Of a stretch of 64,000 bases of DNA, positions 8,822 to 20,320 are shown one piece after another. The position numbers and the translations under genes are program-made. The stretch spans positions 62,001 through 126,000 of the forward strand of contig NZ_JANLGI010000005.1 in NCBI RefSeq assembly GCF_024655635.1. The letters run 5' to 3'. The stretch comes from Allobosea sp. 47.2.35. Its GTDB lineage: Bacteria > Pseudomonadota > Alphaproteobacteria > Rhizobiales > Beijerinckiaceae. A model generated the notes under the pieces. It saw nothing but the letters and a program-made list of their open reading frames with translations, searched no databases and was not told where the DNA came from. Within the stretch, counting starts at the first letter, position 1. Every line of letters starts with the position of its first letter.

Positions 8822-10528
8822 TCAGCCGAACAGCCTGAAGCCGCTCTTCTTCGGCTCCGGCGGCGGTTCCTCCTCCGGCCCTGGATCGTCAGGCGCGTGC
8901 GAGACCGGGAAGATCACCGGTTTGGGCGACGCCGCCTCGCGCGGAGCAGGCTTGCTTTCGACCGGCTTGGCCTCGGCTGGCTTCGATTCAACGGGCTTCG
9001 CGGGCTCGACGACCGCTTCCACCGGCTTCGACTCGACGACCGGCTTCGGCTCCTCCTTCGGAACCGGCGGCGCAGCGGCCACAACCGGCTCCGGCTTGGG
9101 CTCTTCCTTCGGGGCAGGCGGAGGTGGCGGCGGCATGACGGCCGCAGACTCGATCGTCGTGACGCTCTCGGCCTTGGCCTCGATCAGCTTGGTCGAATCG
9201 TCGAGATCGGCCAGCACGTCGTCGACGGCCTGCGCGCGGCTTCCCAGCGTCGCCGGCGGCACGGTCCAGACGAAGGCGTCGAGCCGGCCGGTGATCGGCG
9301 AGACCGGCATCCAGTGGTCGGAAACCAGCCCATCCGCCACCCAGGCGGCATCACGCGGCGCCCGCGTCGCCCGTGCCAGCCATTCGCGCACGCGCCCGGC
9401 GGCGCCATGCTCGGCATCCTCAAGCTCGGCCATCAGCAGGCAGGCCCGTACCGAGGCACCACCCGCCAGCAAGGGCTTCAGCGTCTCGCGCGCCTTCTGG
9501 AACTCGCGGGCCTGGATGGCGGCGCCAGCCAGCGCGAGAACGCTTTCCGGATCGGAGGGACGCAGCTTCGTCAGCGTCGTCGCCCGGTTTAGGCGGTCCA
9601 GCGCGCTGTCGCCCGGCCGCGCATCGAGATAGGCGGCGGCGATATCGGGATGCGGCGCATCCTTCCAGGCGGCCTCCAGCAGTTTCGACGCCTTGCGGAC
9701 GTCACCGCGCTCGGCGAGCATCCGCCCGGCCAGAGCGGCGGCCGGCGTCAGGGCCGGCGCGAGCTTCACCGCTTCGAGCGCGGCGGCGAGCGCCTTCTCG
9801 GGCTCGTTGTCGCGTGCCTGCAGGGCTTCGGCGGCCAGCAGCACGGCGCGCTGACGGCGCGCCTCCGCCTTGTCGGCAAGTCTCAGCGCCGCGCGGCGCT
9901 CGACGGCGGTGCGGGCTGCCTGCCAGTCGCCGGCCTGCGTGTGGAAATCGAGCAGGGCGTCATTGGCCCAGGCAAGCGATGGCGAGCGGCGCACCGCATC
10001 ATCGGCGAAGGCGCGCGCGGCGGTGGCATCGCCGCGCCGCTTGGCCTCGACGAAGAGCCCGCGCAGGCCCAGCACCCGCGTCTCGGATTTATCCAGCATC
10101 GCCTTGAAGGCGGCCTCGGCCTGCGCCCGGTCGCCGCTCAACTGCGCGGTCTGGGCCTCCAGCAGCAGGGTCAGCGGTTCGCCCGGAACGAAGCGGCGGG
10201 CCTCGCCGGTATAGCGCCCGGCGGCGATGGGATCGCCCGCGCCGATCGCGACCATTCCACGCGACACCGCCTCGAAGCCGCGCGCCCGGCGCCGCGCCCG
10301 CGAAGACAGGCTGAAAGCCGAAGGCAAGCCGAAGACGAAGCGCAGCACCGCCCAGGCCAGCAGGACGAGGAAGGCCAGCGCGACGACGCCGATCGCCGCC
10401 AACGCGACGCTGGTCTCGATCCGGTAGCCCTGCCAGAGCACGGAGACTTCACCCGGCCGGTCGGCAAGCCAGACGGCGCCGAAGGCAAGGCAGGCGAAGA
10501 CGGCGAGGTAAACGAGAACGCGAACCAT
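8822..10528 (-). CDS. hemY: HemY-type heme biosynthesis-associated membrane protein
   Basis: 568-aa protein with two N-terminal membrane segments (about residues 3-22 and 40-62), the HemY_N arrangement. Helical TPR-like repeats run to about residue 430, followed by a long Pro/Lys/Glu-rich tail (residues 450-555) built from VESKP- and PKEEPKP-like units and ending in GFRLFG. This is the TPR HemY often placed beside hemD, not protoporphyrinogen oxidase. It starts 18 bases after the HemD-Mic60 fusion gene, so they form an operon. The low-complexity tail is probably disordered. Confidence 0.85.
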   Translation of the reverse strand: MVRVLVYLAVFACLAFGAVWLADRPGEVSVLWQGYRIETSVALAAIGVVALAFLVLLAWAVLRFVFGLPSAFSLSSRARRRARGFEAVSRGMVAIGAGDPIAAGRYTGEARRFVPGEPLTLLLEAQTAQLSGDRAQAEAAFKAMLDKSETRVLGLRGLFVEAKRRGDATAARAFADDAVRRSPSLAWANDALLDFHTQAGDWQAARTAVERRAALRLADKAEARRQRAVLLAAEALQARDNEPEKALAAALEAVKLAPALTPAAALAGRMLAERGDVRKASKLLEAAWKDAPHPDIAAAYLDARPGDSALDRLNRATTLTKLRPSDPESVLALAGAAIQAREFQKARETLKPLLAGGASVRACLLMAELEDAEHGAAGRVREWLARATRAPRDAAWVADGLVSDHWMPVSPITGRLDAFVWTVPPATLGSRAQAVDDVLADLDDSTKLIEAKAESVTTIESAAVMPPPPPPAPKEEPKPEPVVAAAPPVPKEEPKPVVESKPVEAVVEPAKPVESKPAEAKPVESKPAPREAASPKPVIFPVSHAPDDPGPEEEPPPEPKKSGFRLFG

Positions 10529-10546
10529 GGACCCCTCAACCCTCCG

Positions 10547-12397
10547 TCAGCCGGCCACGCCAAGCGCCGCGACCGCATCCTGCGCGATTTTGGCGATCGC
10601 CGCATCCGCCGCGGCACGCTTCTGCAGATCGGCGCCGAATTCCGCACTGGCACGGCGCGCCGGCTCCGGCAACTGGCCCCACAGGGCCGCGGCCTTGACG
10701 ATGTCGCCGGCAGCAATGGCGCTTTCCAGCCGGATCGGCAGCGTCGCCGGATCGGTCGAGCCGCTGTCGCCGACCGGGCGCACCGTGACGATGCGGCTGG
10801 TCAGGGCCAGCAGCTTGTCGCTCCAGCTGTCGGAAGCCGGCATCACCTCGCGCTGGAACGTCGCGCCATGCTTGCGGAAACCAACCTGAAGCGCCTCGCG
10901 GGTCGGCGCCCCCGAGGTCGCGACCGCCGTCAGCGCGGCGAGATCGGCCTGCGCCACGCCGCTTTTCGTCAGCGCCGCGATATCACCCGCAAAGGGCCGC
11001 CCAGTGACGAGCGCGCGCTGCACCCGCTCGGCCAGGACGATCCGCGCCGCCGCCATCGCCTCCGGGCTCGCGCCCGCTGCGGCTTTTGCCTGCGTCTCGA
11101 CGCTGCCGAGCCGCCCCGCAATCTGGTCGAGACGCTGACCGACGGCGGCCGCCGCCGCTTCGGCGCGCTGAGCCTGAGCGCTGAAGGCGCTTGTATCCGG
11201 CGCCTGCGCATTGCTGCCGAGCGAGGCGAGCTTAGCCGTGACGGCCTGAAGTTCGGAGCCGGCCTTCGCGGCAGCGTCCGACGCCGCAGCCGCCTTGCGG
11301 TCGGCCGCAGCCGCGCTCGCCTGCAAGGTTTCGATCCGGCTGCGCAGTTCAGCGATCGCCTCGGTGCTTCCTGACGGCGCCGGTTTGGGGAGCACGTAGG
11401 ACACGAGCGCACCGCCGATCACACCACCGACAAGAGCGGCCGCGGCCACCGTGAGCCAAGGCGTGCGAGCGGGACCATCACGATCAGCGGGCGGTCGCAC
11501 CGGCTCGACCGGCGGCGGGGAGAATTCCTGCGGCAGCGCTTCGGTCGGCGCGACCGCTTCCGGCGAAGGCTTCGCCTCATCCGCATTCTCCGCTGTTTCC
11601 GACGACACCGCCTGCAGGTCGACGGTCGGCGGCGTGCGTTGCAGGCTGCCACGCGGCTCCGCTCGGGCCGGATCGCCAAGGCGCTCGCGCGCCGAGACCT
11701 GCTGCAGCGCCGCCAGCATCCCCGCTTCTTCAGGATGCTCCGCAACGAGAACCGTGCTCGCACCAGCCGAAATCAAGGGCGAGGCGACATCGGCGGAGAG
11801 GGTGACATGGGTCAGTTCCAGTGCTTCGTCGGCAACATTGGCGGCCTGTGCCAGCGCGATGAAGGTCCGTGCCCCGCGCGCCGAATAATGCAGTGCCGCA
11901 CCACCACCACCATGCCTGAGCGCTGCCTGCGTATCCTCGGGCAGGACCGAGACCGGCTCGGCCGCATAGGCGGTCCAGAGCGTCACCTCGTAACCGGCCT
12001 CGCGCAGGCGGTCCGGCACATCCTCCTTGCGGTCACGCCCGACGATCATCAGGAGCTTGGCAGGCGCCGGCAGGGTGCGCTTGATCAACTCGATCAGGTC
12101 GTTGCGGTCGCCATCGGCGCTGCGGGTATCGTCCAGCCCGGCCTCGCGCACCTTCGCCGCCGTCCGGCTCCCAACGGTGAAGACCGGCAGGTCACGCCAG
12201 GTCGCGGGGCCATCGGCCAATGCCGGCACGCCGTTGCCGCTGGTCAGCACGATCGCATCGAACGCGCCCTCGGGCGCGGCATCCGTCAGGCGGATCACCT
12301 CGAAGAGCGGCGCGACCACCGGCTCGAAGCCATGCTCGGCAATGGCGCGCGCGGTCCGTTCGGCATCGGGACGGGGACGAAACACGAAAACGCGCAT
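10547..12397 (-). CDS. hemD: Uroporphyrinogen-III synthase fused to a mitofilin/Mic60-like membrane domain
   Basis: One uninterrupted 616-aa frame with two parts. Residues 1-235 look like HemD, which closes hydroxymethylbilane to uroporphyrinogen III (FRPRPDAERTA start, VLTSGNGV, FTVGSRTAAKV, HYSARGARTF). A Pro/Glu-rich linker leads to a membrane segment at about residues 312-336. An Ala/Glu/Lys-rich coiled coil (about 345-440) and a C-terminal helical domain (DIAALTKSGVAQADL and PASDSWSDK regions) resemble alphaproteobacterial mitofilin proteins. These are usually two separate neighbouring genes. No stop, ribosome site or frame change is visible in the linker. Confidence 0.85.
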   Translation of the reverse strand: MRVFVFRPRPDAERTARAIAEHGFEPVVAPLFEVIRLTDAAPEGAFDAIVLTSGNGVPALADGPATWRDLPVFTVGSRTAAKVREAGLDDTRSADGDRNDLIELIKRTLPAPAKLLMIVGRDRKEDVPDRLREAGYEVTLWTAYAAEPVSVLPEDTQAALRHGGGGAALHYSARGARTFIALAQAANVADEALELTHVTLSADVASPLISAGASTVLVAEHPEEAGMLAALQQVSARERLGDPARAEPRGSLQRTPPTVDLQAVSSETAENADEAKPSPEAVAPTEALPQEFSPPPVEPVRPPADRDGPARTPWLTVAAAALVGGVIGGALVSYVLPKPAPSGSTEAIAELRSRIETLQASAAAADRKAAAASDAAAKAGSELQAVTAKLASLGSNAQAPDTSAFSAQAQRAEAAAAAVGQRLDQIAGRLGSVETQAKAAAGASPEAMAAARIVLAERVQRALVTGRPFAGDIAALTKSGVAQADLAALTAVATSGAPTREALQVGFRKHGATFQREVMPASDSWSDKLLALTSRIVTVRPVGDSGSTDPATLPIRLESAIAAGDIVKAAALWGQLPEPARRASAEFGADLQKRAAADAAIAKIAQDAVAALGVAG

Positions 12398-12653
12398 TCA
12401 CAGCTCCTGACGAGACAGGCAACGGGCACTGGGCGATCCGCGAAGGATGCAGCATTCCGCGTTCGGGCTGCATTGAGGCGGAACAATGATGCCGAGCATG
12501 CCGTCTCCCATTTTGTATCTGGCGCGAAGGCAGCATCCGCGCGCCCTTGGCCTTGCATCCTGCCCCGCACTATACGAAGGAATTGCCGGCGAGGAACTGC
12601 CGGACAAAGCCCTTCATCCCGTTCTTCCGTTCCACGAGGTTAATCGAGCGATC

Positions 12654-13709
12654 ATGCGTGTCCTTGGGATCGAGACGACCTGCGACGAAACGGCGGCCGC
12701 GATCGTCTCCGTCGAGCGTTCCGGCGACAGCAAGATCCTGTCGAACGAGGTGCTGAGTCAGATCGCCGCACATGCCGCCTATGGCGGCGTGGTCCCGGAG
12801 ATCGCGGCCCGCGCCCATGTCGAGGCGATCGACCGCATCATCGCCCGCGCCTTCGCCAATGCGGATCTGAAGCCCAGCGACATCGACGCCGTCGCGGCAG
12901 CGGCCGGCCCCGGCCTCGTCGGCGGCGTCATGGTCGGCCTCACCGCCGGCAAGGCGATCGCGCTCGCGACCGGAAAACCCTTCATCGCGATCAACCATCT
13001 CGAGGCGCATGCGCTGACCGCCCGCCTCACCGACGACCTCGCCTTTCCCTACCTTCTGCTGCTCGTCTCCGGCGGCCATACCCAGTTGCTCGCCGTGCGC
13101 GGCGTCGGCGACTATCTCAAGCTCGGCGGCACGATCGACGACGCGGTCGGCGAGGCCTTCGACAAGATCGCCAAGATGCTGGCTTTGCCCTATCCCGGCG
13201 GCCCCTCGGTCGAGCGCGAGGCGGCCAAGGGCGATCCCGAGCGCTTCGACTTCCCGCGCCCGATGCAGGGAAGGCCGAGCCCGGATTTCTCGCTCTCCGG
13301 CCTCAAGACCGCCGTGCGCCTCGTCGCCGAGCGAATTGCGCCGCTTTCCGACAACGACGTCGCCGATCTCTGCGCCTCCTTCCAGGCCGCCGTGGTCGAT
13401 GTGATGGTGGATCGCACCCGCGCGGGCCTGCGCGCCTGCCGCGAGGCCGGCCTCACACCCTCGACCCTGGTCGTCGCTGGCGGTGTCGCCGCCAACCAGG
13501 CGATTCGCAGCGGGCTCAACCGGCTCGCGACCGAAGCCGGCCTGCCGATGGTTGCCCCGCCCTTGGCGCTCTGCGGCGACAACGGCGCGATGATCGCCTG
13601 GGCTGGCCTGGAGCGTCTCAGACTCGGTCTCGTCGATGACATGAGCGCCGTCGCCCGCCCGCGCTGGCCGCTGGACGAGCTTTCGGCCGCGCCCTCGACC
13701 GCCGCATGA
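12654..13709 (+). CDS. tsaD: tRNA N6-adenosine threonylcarbamoyltransferase TsaD
   Basis: Transfers the threonylcarbamoyl group to A37 of ANN-decoding tRNAs. Starting at ATG 12654 gives 351 aa beginning [14 protein letters not shown], the family N-terminus. The metal-binding pair is H115 and H119 (NHLEAH), and SGGHTQ and the VVAGGVAAN nucleotide loop follow. The frame extends 56 codons further upstream but that part has no similarity. The stop overlaps the gpsA start (ATGA). It is divergent from the heme genes across a 256-base gap. Confidence 0.93.
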   Translation: MRVLGIETTCDETAAAIVSVERSGDSKILSNEVLSQIAAHAAYGGVVPEIAARAHVEAIDRIIARAFANADLKPSDIDAVAAAAGPGLVGGVMVGLTAGKAIALATGKPFIAINHLEAHALTARLTDDLAFPYLLLLVSGGHTQLLAVRGVGDYLKLGGTIDDAVGEAFDKIAKMLALPYPGGPSVEREAAKGDPERFDFPRPMQGRPSPDFSLSGLKTAVRLVAERIAPLSDNDVADLCASFQAAVVDVMVDRTRAGLRACREAGLTPSTLVVAGGVAANQAIRSGLNRLATEAGLPMVAPPLALCGDNGAMIAWAGLERLRLGLVDDMSAVARPRWPLDELSAAPSTAA

Positions 13710-14701
13710 GCCCTCGCAACGCCTATCGCAGCATCGGCGTCGTCGGCGCCGGCGCCTACGGAACCGCGCTGGCGCTGGCCGCCGCCCGTGCCGGGCGTGA
13801 TGTCCGGCTCTGGGCGCGCGATGCCGCGACCATCGAGGCCATCGCGCAGGCGCGGCAGGCGCCGAAACTTCCCGGCATTGATCTGCCGGAGACCATCCAC
13901 GCGACCAGCTCCCTCGCCGCTCTCGCCGATTGCGACGCCCTGATCATCGCCGTGCCGACGCAGGCCCTGCGGTCGGCCTGCGAAGGACTGGCCGCAGCGC
14001 TGCCGCCGCGCGTGCCGGTGATCTCCGCCGCCAAGGGCATCGAGCAGGCGAGCGGCCGCTTCGCGACAGAGATCATCGAGCAGACCTGGCCCGGCGCGAT
14101 CGCCGCGATCCTCTCCGGCCCGAGCTTCGCTGCCGATATCGGGCGCGGGCTGCCGACGGCGGTGACACTCGCCGCCAGCGACCCGGCTCTGGCGCAGGCG
14201 CTGGCCGCGACACTGAGCTCGCCGGCCTTCCGCATCTACCACTCCGCCGATACGCGCGGCGTCGAAATTGGTGGCGCCGCCAAGAACGTGCTCGCCATCG
14301 CGGCCGGCATCGCCATCGGCCTGGGTTATGGCGAGAGCGCTCGCGCGGCGCTGGTGGCGCGTGGCTTCGCCGAGCTGCGCCGTTTCGGCGAAGCTTATGG
14401 CGGCGACCCGGAAACCTTGATGGGCCTCTCCGGCCTCGGCGATGTCGTGCTGAGCTGCGCCTCGCCGCAATCGCGGAATTTCTCCTATGGATTGGCGCTG
14501 GGTCAGGGCAAAAGCCCGGCCGAAGCTGCCGGCGGCAAGCTGGCCGAGGGCGCCTTCACCGCCCCGGTCCTCGTCGAGATGGCCCGCGCGAAGCAGGTCG
14601 AGACGCCGATCGCCGAGGCCGTGGCCGCGATCATCGCCGGCCATGTCGGCGTGCGCGATGCGGTTGCGGCACTGCTGGCGCGGCCGATCCGGGCGGAGTG
14701 A
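13706..14701 (+). CDS. gpsA: Glycerol-3-phosphate dehydrogenase [NAD(P)+]
   Basis: Reduces dihydroxyacetone phosphate to sn-glycerol-3-phosphate for phospholipid synthesis. The N-terminal Rossmann motif [10 protein letters not shown], the SAAKGIE segment, the catalytic-Lys region [15 protein letters not shown] and [12 protein letters not shown] are all present. The 331-aa length is typical. It overlaps tsaD by four bases and is followed 11 bases later by a small gene, forming a four-gene run. Confidence 0.93.
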   Translation: MSPRNAYRSIGVVGAGAYGTALALAAARAGRDVRLWARDAATIEAIAQARQAPKLPGIDLPETIHATSSLAALADCDALIIAVPTQALRSACEGLAAALPPRVPVISAAKGIEQASGRFATEIIEQTWPGAIAAILSGPSFAADIGRGLPTAVTLAASDPALAQALAATLSSPAFRIYHSADTRGVEIGGAAKNVLAIAAGIAIGLGYGESARAALVARGFAELRRFGEAYGGDPETLMGLSGLGDVVLSCASPQSRNFSYGLALGQGKSPAEAAGGKLAEGAFTAPVLVEMARAKQVETPIAEAVAAIIAGHVGVRDAVAALLARPIRAE

Positions 14702-14712
14702 GGGAGGAAAGC

Positions 14713-15039
14713 ATGGCGGGAGACTGGTCCGACCTGACGAAGCGCGTCGCGCGCGGCATCGCCGAGGTCAAGAAGACGACGGGCTCAGAGCTGATCGCCG
14801 AGAGCGGCCCGGTGCCATTGGCCGGCCGCATCGCCGGCCCGGTGATCCAGCATCGCAAACGCCGGGCGGAGGGCACACATCGCTTCGTACTGATCCTGCC
14901 CTTCGGCGAGGGCGAGGTCCGCGTCGAGCTCGACCCCAAGGATTATGCCGCGCTGACCCGCGAGATGGTGCGGTTCTGGAACGAACAGGGCGAAGCGGCC
15001 TCGCAGCCGCCGGTGCCGCTCAAGGAGGACGAGGCCTGA
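14713..15039 (+). CDS. Small hypothetical protein between gpsA and the EVE gene
   Basis: 108-aa charged soluble protein. ATG 14713 has a strong GGGAGGAAAG ribosome site. The sequence shows an N-terminal KRVARGIAEVKK helix and a central strand pair (HRFVLILPFGEGEVRVELDP) that may form a small alpha-beta domain. I do not recognise the family. Its last base is shared with the EVE gene start (TGATG), so it is translationally coupled and likely co-functions with that protein. Confidence 0.75.
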   Translation: MAGDWSDLTKRVARGIAEVKKTTGSELIAESGPVPLAGRIAGPVIQHRKRRAEGTHRFVLILPFGEGEVRVELDPKDYAALTREMVRFWNEQGEAASQPPVPLKEDEA

Positions 15040-15446
15040 TGGCTCACTGGCTGATCAAATCCGAACCGTCGAAATGGTCCTGGGACCAGCAGGTCGCCGC
15101 CGGCGCCAAGGGCACGCATTGGGACGGGGTGAAGAACCACACCGCCAAGCTCAACCTGATGGCGATGAAGCTGGGCGACCAGGTCTTCTTCTACCATTCC
15201 AACGAGGGGCTCGAGGTCGTCGGCATCGTCGAGGTCATCAAGGAAGCCTATAACTGGATTCCGGGCGAACCCTGGGTCCTCGTCGACTTCAAGGCGGTGA
15301 AGCCGCTGCCGAAGCCCGTCTCGCTCGTCGCGGTCAAGGCCGAGCCGAAGCTCGCCAAGATGTCGCTGGTCACCTCCTTCCGCCTCTCGGTCCAGCCGGT
15401 GACGGACGCGGAATGGGACATCGTCTGCAAGATGGGCGGGCTCTGA
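15039..15446 (+). CDS. EVE domain-containing protein
   Basis: 135-aa PUA-like EVE domain, a family thought to bind modified bases in nucleic acid. The family start HWLIKSEPSKWSWD, the WDGVKNHTAKLNL block and the YHSN segment are visible. In many bacteria this gene is linked to tsaD/gpsA-type clusters, as here. Its ligand is unknown. The ATG overlaps the stop of the preceding gene. Confidence 0.88.
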   Translation: MAHWLIKSEPSKWSWDQQVAAGAKGTHWDGVKNHTAKLNLMAMKLGDQVFFYHSNEGLEVVGIVEVIKEAYNWIPGEPWVLVDFKAVKPLPKPVSLVAVKAEPKLAKMSLVTSFRLSVQPVTDAEWDIVCKMGGL

Positions 15447-15450
15447 GCCC

Positions 15451-16584
15451 TCAGCCGCGATAATAGTGCTCGAAGGGCGGATAGCCCGCCAGCGCGCGCG
15501 GCCGATAGGGCCGCATGTCGTCGAGGATCGGTACGGCCGCAGCCTGCTGGCGCGGCTCGACGGCCTCAGCCATGCGGGCCGGCTGCGGCTGGAACCGATG
15601 CTGCACGAAGCCTTCCCGCGTGCCCTCGCTCCAGGGCAGCCAGGAGGTCTTGCGCTCGTCATGCTGGCGGCCAAGCGCATCCGGCCGCAATTCCGCGATC
15701 AACCCCGGCTCGACGATGAGCGGATGCGCGATGGCCTGCGCCTCCGCGATCATCCAGCCGAGTGACAGATCGGAAAGCCCCATCTTCAGGCCGTAGCCGC
15801 CGCCGATATCGGTATGCACGCCGGCAAACCAGACCTGCCTGATCTGCCCGGACGGCGCCGCGCTCTCGTCCCAGAGCTCGGGCGCGAAGACCTGTCGGTT
15901 CTCGTCGATCGCCAGGACGTGGCGGCCATGGGCGACCTGCCGGTTGAGGATCGCATCGTGGAATTTGTGCCGGCCGGGCAGGCTGCCGATTCCCGGCAGG
16001 CCGAGCGCCCTGACCGTATCCCAGACGCCGACGAAGAAGGGCGGATTTGACTGCGCGCCATGGCGCTGGCGGAACGCCGCCGCAGCCTCGGCCCGGGCGG
16101 TGGCGTCCTTGACCATGTAGACGTCCTTGATCGCGCTCGCGGCCAGCGCCCTGACCTCTTCCACCTTGATCGCGGCGCTGAATCCATCCCAGCGTGTCAC
16201 ATGCGCGAAGCCGCCCGGCACGCCGCAAAGCGCCAGAACCCCGCCGAGGCTGCGGACAGTGTAGGCGCCGCGGCTGAAGCCGAACAGGAATATCCGGTCG
16301 CCCGGCCTGTAGGCACAGAGCAGCGCAGCATAGCAGTCGATGATGTTGTCGGTGATGCCGTAGCCGGTCGCCTGCGCCAGCAGATCCTTGAAGCGTCGGA
16401 ACGGGCCGCGAATCTCGCCCTCGTCCGGATTCGAGCCGAGGCCCGGATCGTAGAAGCAGATTTGCCCGGCGCCATCCGCCTCGCGCGTCGCCATGAACAG
16501 GCGATAGACATTCGTCCAGTTGATCGGGTTGGCGCCGCCGGCCTGTCCCGTCCCATCCGAGAAGATGCCGATATTGCGCGCCAT
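15451..16584 (-). CDS. DUF2235 alpha/beta-hydrolase
   Basis: 377-aa protein with the DUF2235 start (NIGIFSDGTGQ), the nucleophile elbow GFSRGAYTVRSLGG and the HTDIGGGYG block that supplies the histidine region of the Tle1-type phospholipase superfamily. No signal peptide is seen. Some relatives are type VI secretion lipase effectors, but no secretion gene lies nearby, so a housekeeping hydrolase is more likely. The ATG is preceded by GGGAGG. It is convergent with the EVE gene, four bases apart. Confidence 0.82.
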   Translation of the reverse strand: MARNIGIFSDGTGQAGGANPINWTNVYRLFMATREADGAGQICFYDPGLGSNPDEGEIRGPFRRFKDLLAQATGYGITDNIIDCYAALLCAYRPGDRIFLFGFSRGAYTVRSLGGVLALCGVPGGFAHVTRWDGFSAAIKVEEVRALAASAIKDVYMVKDATARAEAAAAFRQRHGAQSNPPFFVGVWDTVRALGLPGIGSLPGRHKFHDAILNRQVAHGRHVLAIDENRQVFAPELWDESAAPSGQIRQVWFAGVHTDIGGGYGLKMGLSDLSLGWMIAEAQAIAHPLIVEPGLIAELRPDALGRQHDERKTSWLPWSEGTREGFVQHRFQPQPARMAEAVEPRQQAAAVPILDDMRPYRPRALAGYPPFEHYYRG

Positions 16585-16814
16585 GTGGCCTCCCAGAGAC
16601 CTATCCTACCATTGGATGAGGCGAACCGGGGATGTTTTGGCGCTGCGTCATGCCCCAAACGCCGGTCCCTGCCACGAAAGTGCGATGCACAATGGGTTGC
16701 CGCGCCGCGCGCGCATCCTATGATGCGTCGAAATCGAAGAAGCGACGTCCGCCGTGCCTACCCTTGAGGCGGACCAGCGCAACACAGACGATCCAAGTCT
16801 GGGGAGACGCCCGA

Positions 16815-18767
<1,953 letters not shown>

Positions 18768-18791
18768 GCCGCCCTTCTCCGGGATGAACCC

Positions 18792-18826
18792 AAAATGGCC
18801 TGCCGCACCTGCGCGCAGGCCATTTT
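18792..18826 (+). terminator. Rho-independent terminator after acs
   Basis: Perfect 12-bp stem AAAATGGCCTGC (18792-18803) / GCAGGCCATTTT (18815-18826) with an 11-base loop, 25 bases after the acs stop. The A/T ends of the stem give the expected T run on the plus strand. Confidence 0.85.
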
Positions 18827-18976
18827 CATGGGATTGGGCCCGGCAGGCGGGAACCGAAGCGGATATCGAGGGTTCGCAACGCCGCAGGCCTGCGCTAGAT
18901 CATGCTCATGCCGCGTTCATCGTGTTTCCTGATAGTGACGCAACGTTCGGCTGACCGAGATCGGAACCCGCGCCTG

Positions 18977-19699
18977 ATGACGACGACGATCAAGACCGCA
19001 TCGACCGCCGCCCTCACCCGCGCGGCCGCCTTGCTGCCTCTGCTGGCGCTGACCGCCTGCGCCGGTTCGCAGCGCTTCAGCGGGCCGGTGATGAACCAGC
19101 CTTCCTACAGCCAGCCCCTGCCCTCCGCGCCGCCGGTGAGTTCCGCGCCGATCACCTCGGAGCCCTTGCCCCCGCCCGGCGGGTATCCGGCTGCCCCCCC
19201 GCAAGCCGGCGGCTATCCCGCCGCGGGAGGCCCGCAGGGTGGTGGCGCGCTGCCCCCGCCCCAGGACCCGTTCTTCGACCCCAATGCCGGCGGCGCGGCG
19301 CAGGGCCAGCCCCTGCCCGCGACAGGCCAGCCGGTACAGGATCCCGGCCTGCGCGGCAGCAACAATCAGGTCGCGGGGCTCGGCTCGGCCCCGGCAGCGG
19401 CGCCGCGTCCCTCGGCCAGCCGCGACAGCATGGTCGGCGGCTGGACGGCGCGCGAGGCGACCGGCGGCTCCTGCCGCGTGCAACTGTCGAGCAGCCCGAC
19501 GCTCGATCTCTATCGCGCATCATCCTCCGGCTGCACGAACAAGGACCTGCAGAAGATTTCGGCCTGGGATTTCCGGGACGGCGAGGTCTATCTCTACCAG
19601 CAGGGCGGCACGGTTGCGGCCCGGCTGCGCAGCTCCGGCTCAGGCGGATTGGACGGCGCCGTCACCAAGTCCGGCGCCTCCCTGTCGTTGAACCGCTGA
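18977..19699 (+). CDS. Inh/Omp19-type lipoprotein (protease-inhibitor-like domain)
   Basis: 240-aa lipoprotein: basic N-terminus, hydrophobic segment and the lipobox LTAC with lipidated C28. A long Pro/Gly/Gln-rich region (about residues 35-150) resembles an unstructured spacer. The C-terminal domain (from about residue 155: MVGGWTAREATGGSC, later SSGCTNKDL) has the two cysteines of the AprI/Inh beta-barrel and resembles Brucella Omp19. It is probably anchored in the outer membrane. ATG 18977 was chosen because it gives a clean signal peptide; the upstream frame to 18902 does not. Confidence 0.82.
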   Translation: MTTTIKTASTAALTRAAALLPLLALTACAGSQRFSGPVMNQPSYSQPLPSAPPVSSAPITSEPLPPPGGYPAAPPQAGGYPAAGGPQGGGALPPPQDPFFDPNAGGAAQGQPLPATGQPVQDPGLRGSNNQVAGLGSAPAAAPRPSASRDSMVGGWTAREATGGSCRVQLSSSPTLDLYRASSSGCTNKDLQKISAWDFRDGEVYLYQQGGTVAARLRSSGSGGLDGAVTKSGASLSLNR

Positions 19700-19705
19700 T
19701 CCGGC

Positions 19706-20320
19706 TCAGGCGCCGGGAACCCGTGAGAGCAAGGCTGTCGGCCAGAAACTTTTCTGGATCGACAGCGCCATGGTCGCGAAGCCCTTCGCGTTGTCGAGGG
19801 CTTCGTCGAGGATCGTGAAGGGCGTCGGACCACCGGTCGCGATCACGCCCTCGACATCGGCATAGCCCCCGACGAGATCGGCCTCGAACTTCGCCGCGAG
19901 CCGGCGCATGGCCGCATTCTCAGGCAGGCAGGTCAGATAGAGCGTGCGGACGCTGCGATTGCGCGCCGCCGTGATCAGGCGCCCGAACAATTGCGCGCCG
20001 ACGCCGCGCCGGCGCCAGGGCGTCTCGACGCTGAAGGCGGCCTCGCCAGTGAGTGCGATGATGTCGTCGAGGCCGCGCAATTCGGCCGCCCCGCGCACTA
20101 CGCCATCGACCACATAGGCATAGACCAGACCACCGACGCCGAACGTCGTCCTGGCATAGTTCTCCAGGAAGGCGTCATTGACCGCCGTGCCGAAACGCTG
20201 GTGGCGCGTGACGGCATCGAGCCTGAGCAGATGCTCCTTGAAAAGATCGCGCTCCGTCGGCCAGAGCCTGCGGATCACGCCATCGCCGGCCTTCTTGCCG
20301 GATTGTCGCGAACGAACCAA
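19706..20320 (-). CDS. GNAT-family N-acetyltransferase
   Basis: 204 aa. The acetyl-CoA-binding loop appears as ETPWRRRGVGAQLFGRLI (the R/Q-x-x-G-x-G/A type) near residue 100, followed by a TLYLTCLPEN strand. The start is TTG 20320, supported by AGGAG seven bases upstream; no in-frame ATG fits. The substrate is unknown. The stop is six bases from the convergent lipoprotein stop, and no terminator is visible between them. Confidence 0.82.
   Translation of the reverse strand: MVRSRQSGKKAGDGVIRRLWPTERDLFKEHLLRLDAVTRHQRFGTAVNDAFLENYARTTFGVGGLVYAYVVDGVVRGAAELRGLDDIIALTGEAAFSVETPWRRRGVGAQLFGRLITAARNRSVRTLYLTCLPENAAMRRLAAKFEADLVGGYADVEGVIATGGPTPFTILDEALDNAKGFATMALSIQKSFWPTALLSRVPGA

Noticed and set aside
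12547..12576. TTGGCC-N18-TATACG as a tsaD promoter
   Set aside because: The -35 match is poor and the spacer long; similar weak matches are frequent.
15451..16584. DUF2235 protein as a type VI secretion phospholipase effector
   Set aside because: The hydrolase motifs fit, but no immunity, VgrG or other type VI gene is nearby and there is no toxin-immunity arrangement.
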